Assembly (NCBI GenBank): GCA_046160305.1 | Contig: JBJXGX010000385.1 | Location: 1-13,357 of the forward strand | Direction: 5' to 3' | From: SHXR01 sp046160305 | GTDB taxonomy: Bacteria > Pseudomonadota > Gammaproteobacteria > Burkholderiales > SG8-39 | DNA: 13,357 bases | Part shown: one piece after another, positions 13,164 through 13,357 of the stretch | Position numbering within the stretch: position 1 is the stretch's first letter | How the letters are laid out: each line of letters begins with the position of its first letter | Program-made: the position numbers and the translations under genes | The notes under the pieces: generated by a model | Told to the model about the DNA's origin: nothing | What the model saw: the letters and a program-made list of their open reading frames with translations, nothing else | Database searches by the model: none

Positions 13164-13357
13164 TCACTCCCCAAGCACATGCAACACGATCTCGCGCGCA
13201 TGACCGGCGGTGCGATGCTCATAGACATAGATTCCTTGCCAAGTGCCGAGCGTGAGCGCGCCGCCCACGATCGGGATTGATAACTGCGTCTGGGTAAGCG
13301 CCGCACGGACATGCGCGGGCATATCGTCCGGACCCTCTGTCGTGTGCTGGAATAGCG
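13164..13357 (-). CDS. YjbQ / UPF0047 family protein, N-terminus cut by window edge
   Basis: Only the last 63 residues are in the window; the gene enters from the right edge. They carry the family's most conserved motifs: HTTEGPDDMPAH near visible residues 4-15, and SIPIVGGALTLGTWQGIY at 26-43, which fits the UPF0047 signature S-x-x-hydrophobic ... G-T-W-Q. The end, REIVLHVLGE, is the usual C-terminal strand. The full protein should be about 130-140 residues. The family forms small trimers; thiamine-phosphate-synthase activity has been reported for E. coli YjbQ and database names say secondary thiamine-phosphate synthase, but the physiological role is unsettled. It is convergent with the molybdenum hydroxylase gene and shows no link to it. 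Confidence 0.9.
   Translation of the reverse strand, partial: LFQHTTEGPDDMPAHVRAALTQTQLSIPIVGGALTLGTWQGIYVYEHRTAGHAREIVLHVLGE

Overview
The window reads as a fragment of a GC-rich (about 60% by eye) Gram-negative chromosome, most likely a proteobacterium (beta or alpha). The reasons are an exported binding protein with a Sec signal peptide, a stand-alone molybdenum-hydroxylase large subunit, a YjbQ-family protein, and a dispersed-repeat-like hairpin (core CTTCGACAGGGTCAGGGCGA) of a kind I recall from many proteobacterial genomes. Assignment below phylum level is a guess. I see no tRNA, rRNA, transposase or CRISPR array. Coding density is high and no gene-free stretch exceeds about 250 bases.

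Left part (1-5622), all on the minus strand and read right to left: an AAC(3)-type acyltransferase, a FabG-like short-chain dehydrogenase, an acyl carrier protein, a FabZ-like hot-dog dehydratase, a FabL-like enoyl-ACP reductase, a FabH-like ketoacyl synthase III and a glutamine-dependent asparagine-synthase-like amidotransferase cut by the left edge. From the acyl carrier protein to the amidotransferase the genes overlap or nearly abut (TGATG, ATGA and TGATATG junctions). The set holds a protein for every step of one fatty-acid-synthase-II cycle (condense, ketoreduce, dehydrate, enoyl-reduce) with its own carrier, plus an enzyme that could transfer the acyl group to an amine and one that could form an amide. 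I infer a dedicated short-acyl pathway for decorating an amino sugar or making an acyl amide. The product is unknown.

Middle part (5797-10476), also minus strand: a CUT1-type ABC importer in the order binding protein, MalF-like permease, MalG-like permease, MalK/UgpC-like ATPase. A strong hairpin lies between binding protein and first permease, and two more lie before the ATPase gene. The substrate (sugar, polyol or sugar phosphate) cannot be read from sequence.

Right part: divergently from the importer, across a 247-base gap, runs a complete molybdopterin-binding large subunit of the xanthine dehydrogenase / form II CoxL family (10724-13033, plus strand), with no iron-sulfur or FAD subunit gene in view. 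A short repeat-bearing gap follows, then the C-terminal end of a convergent YjbQ/UPF0047-family gene that runs off the right edge.
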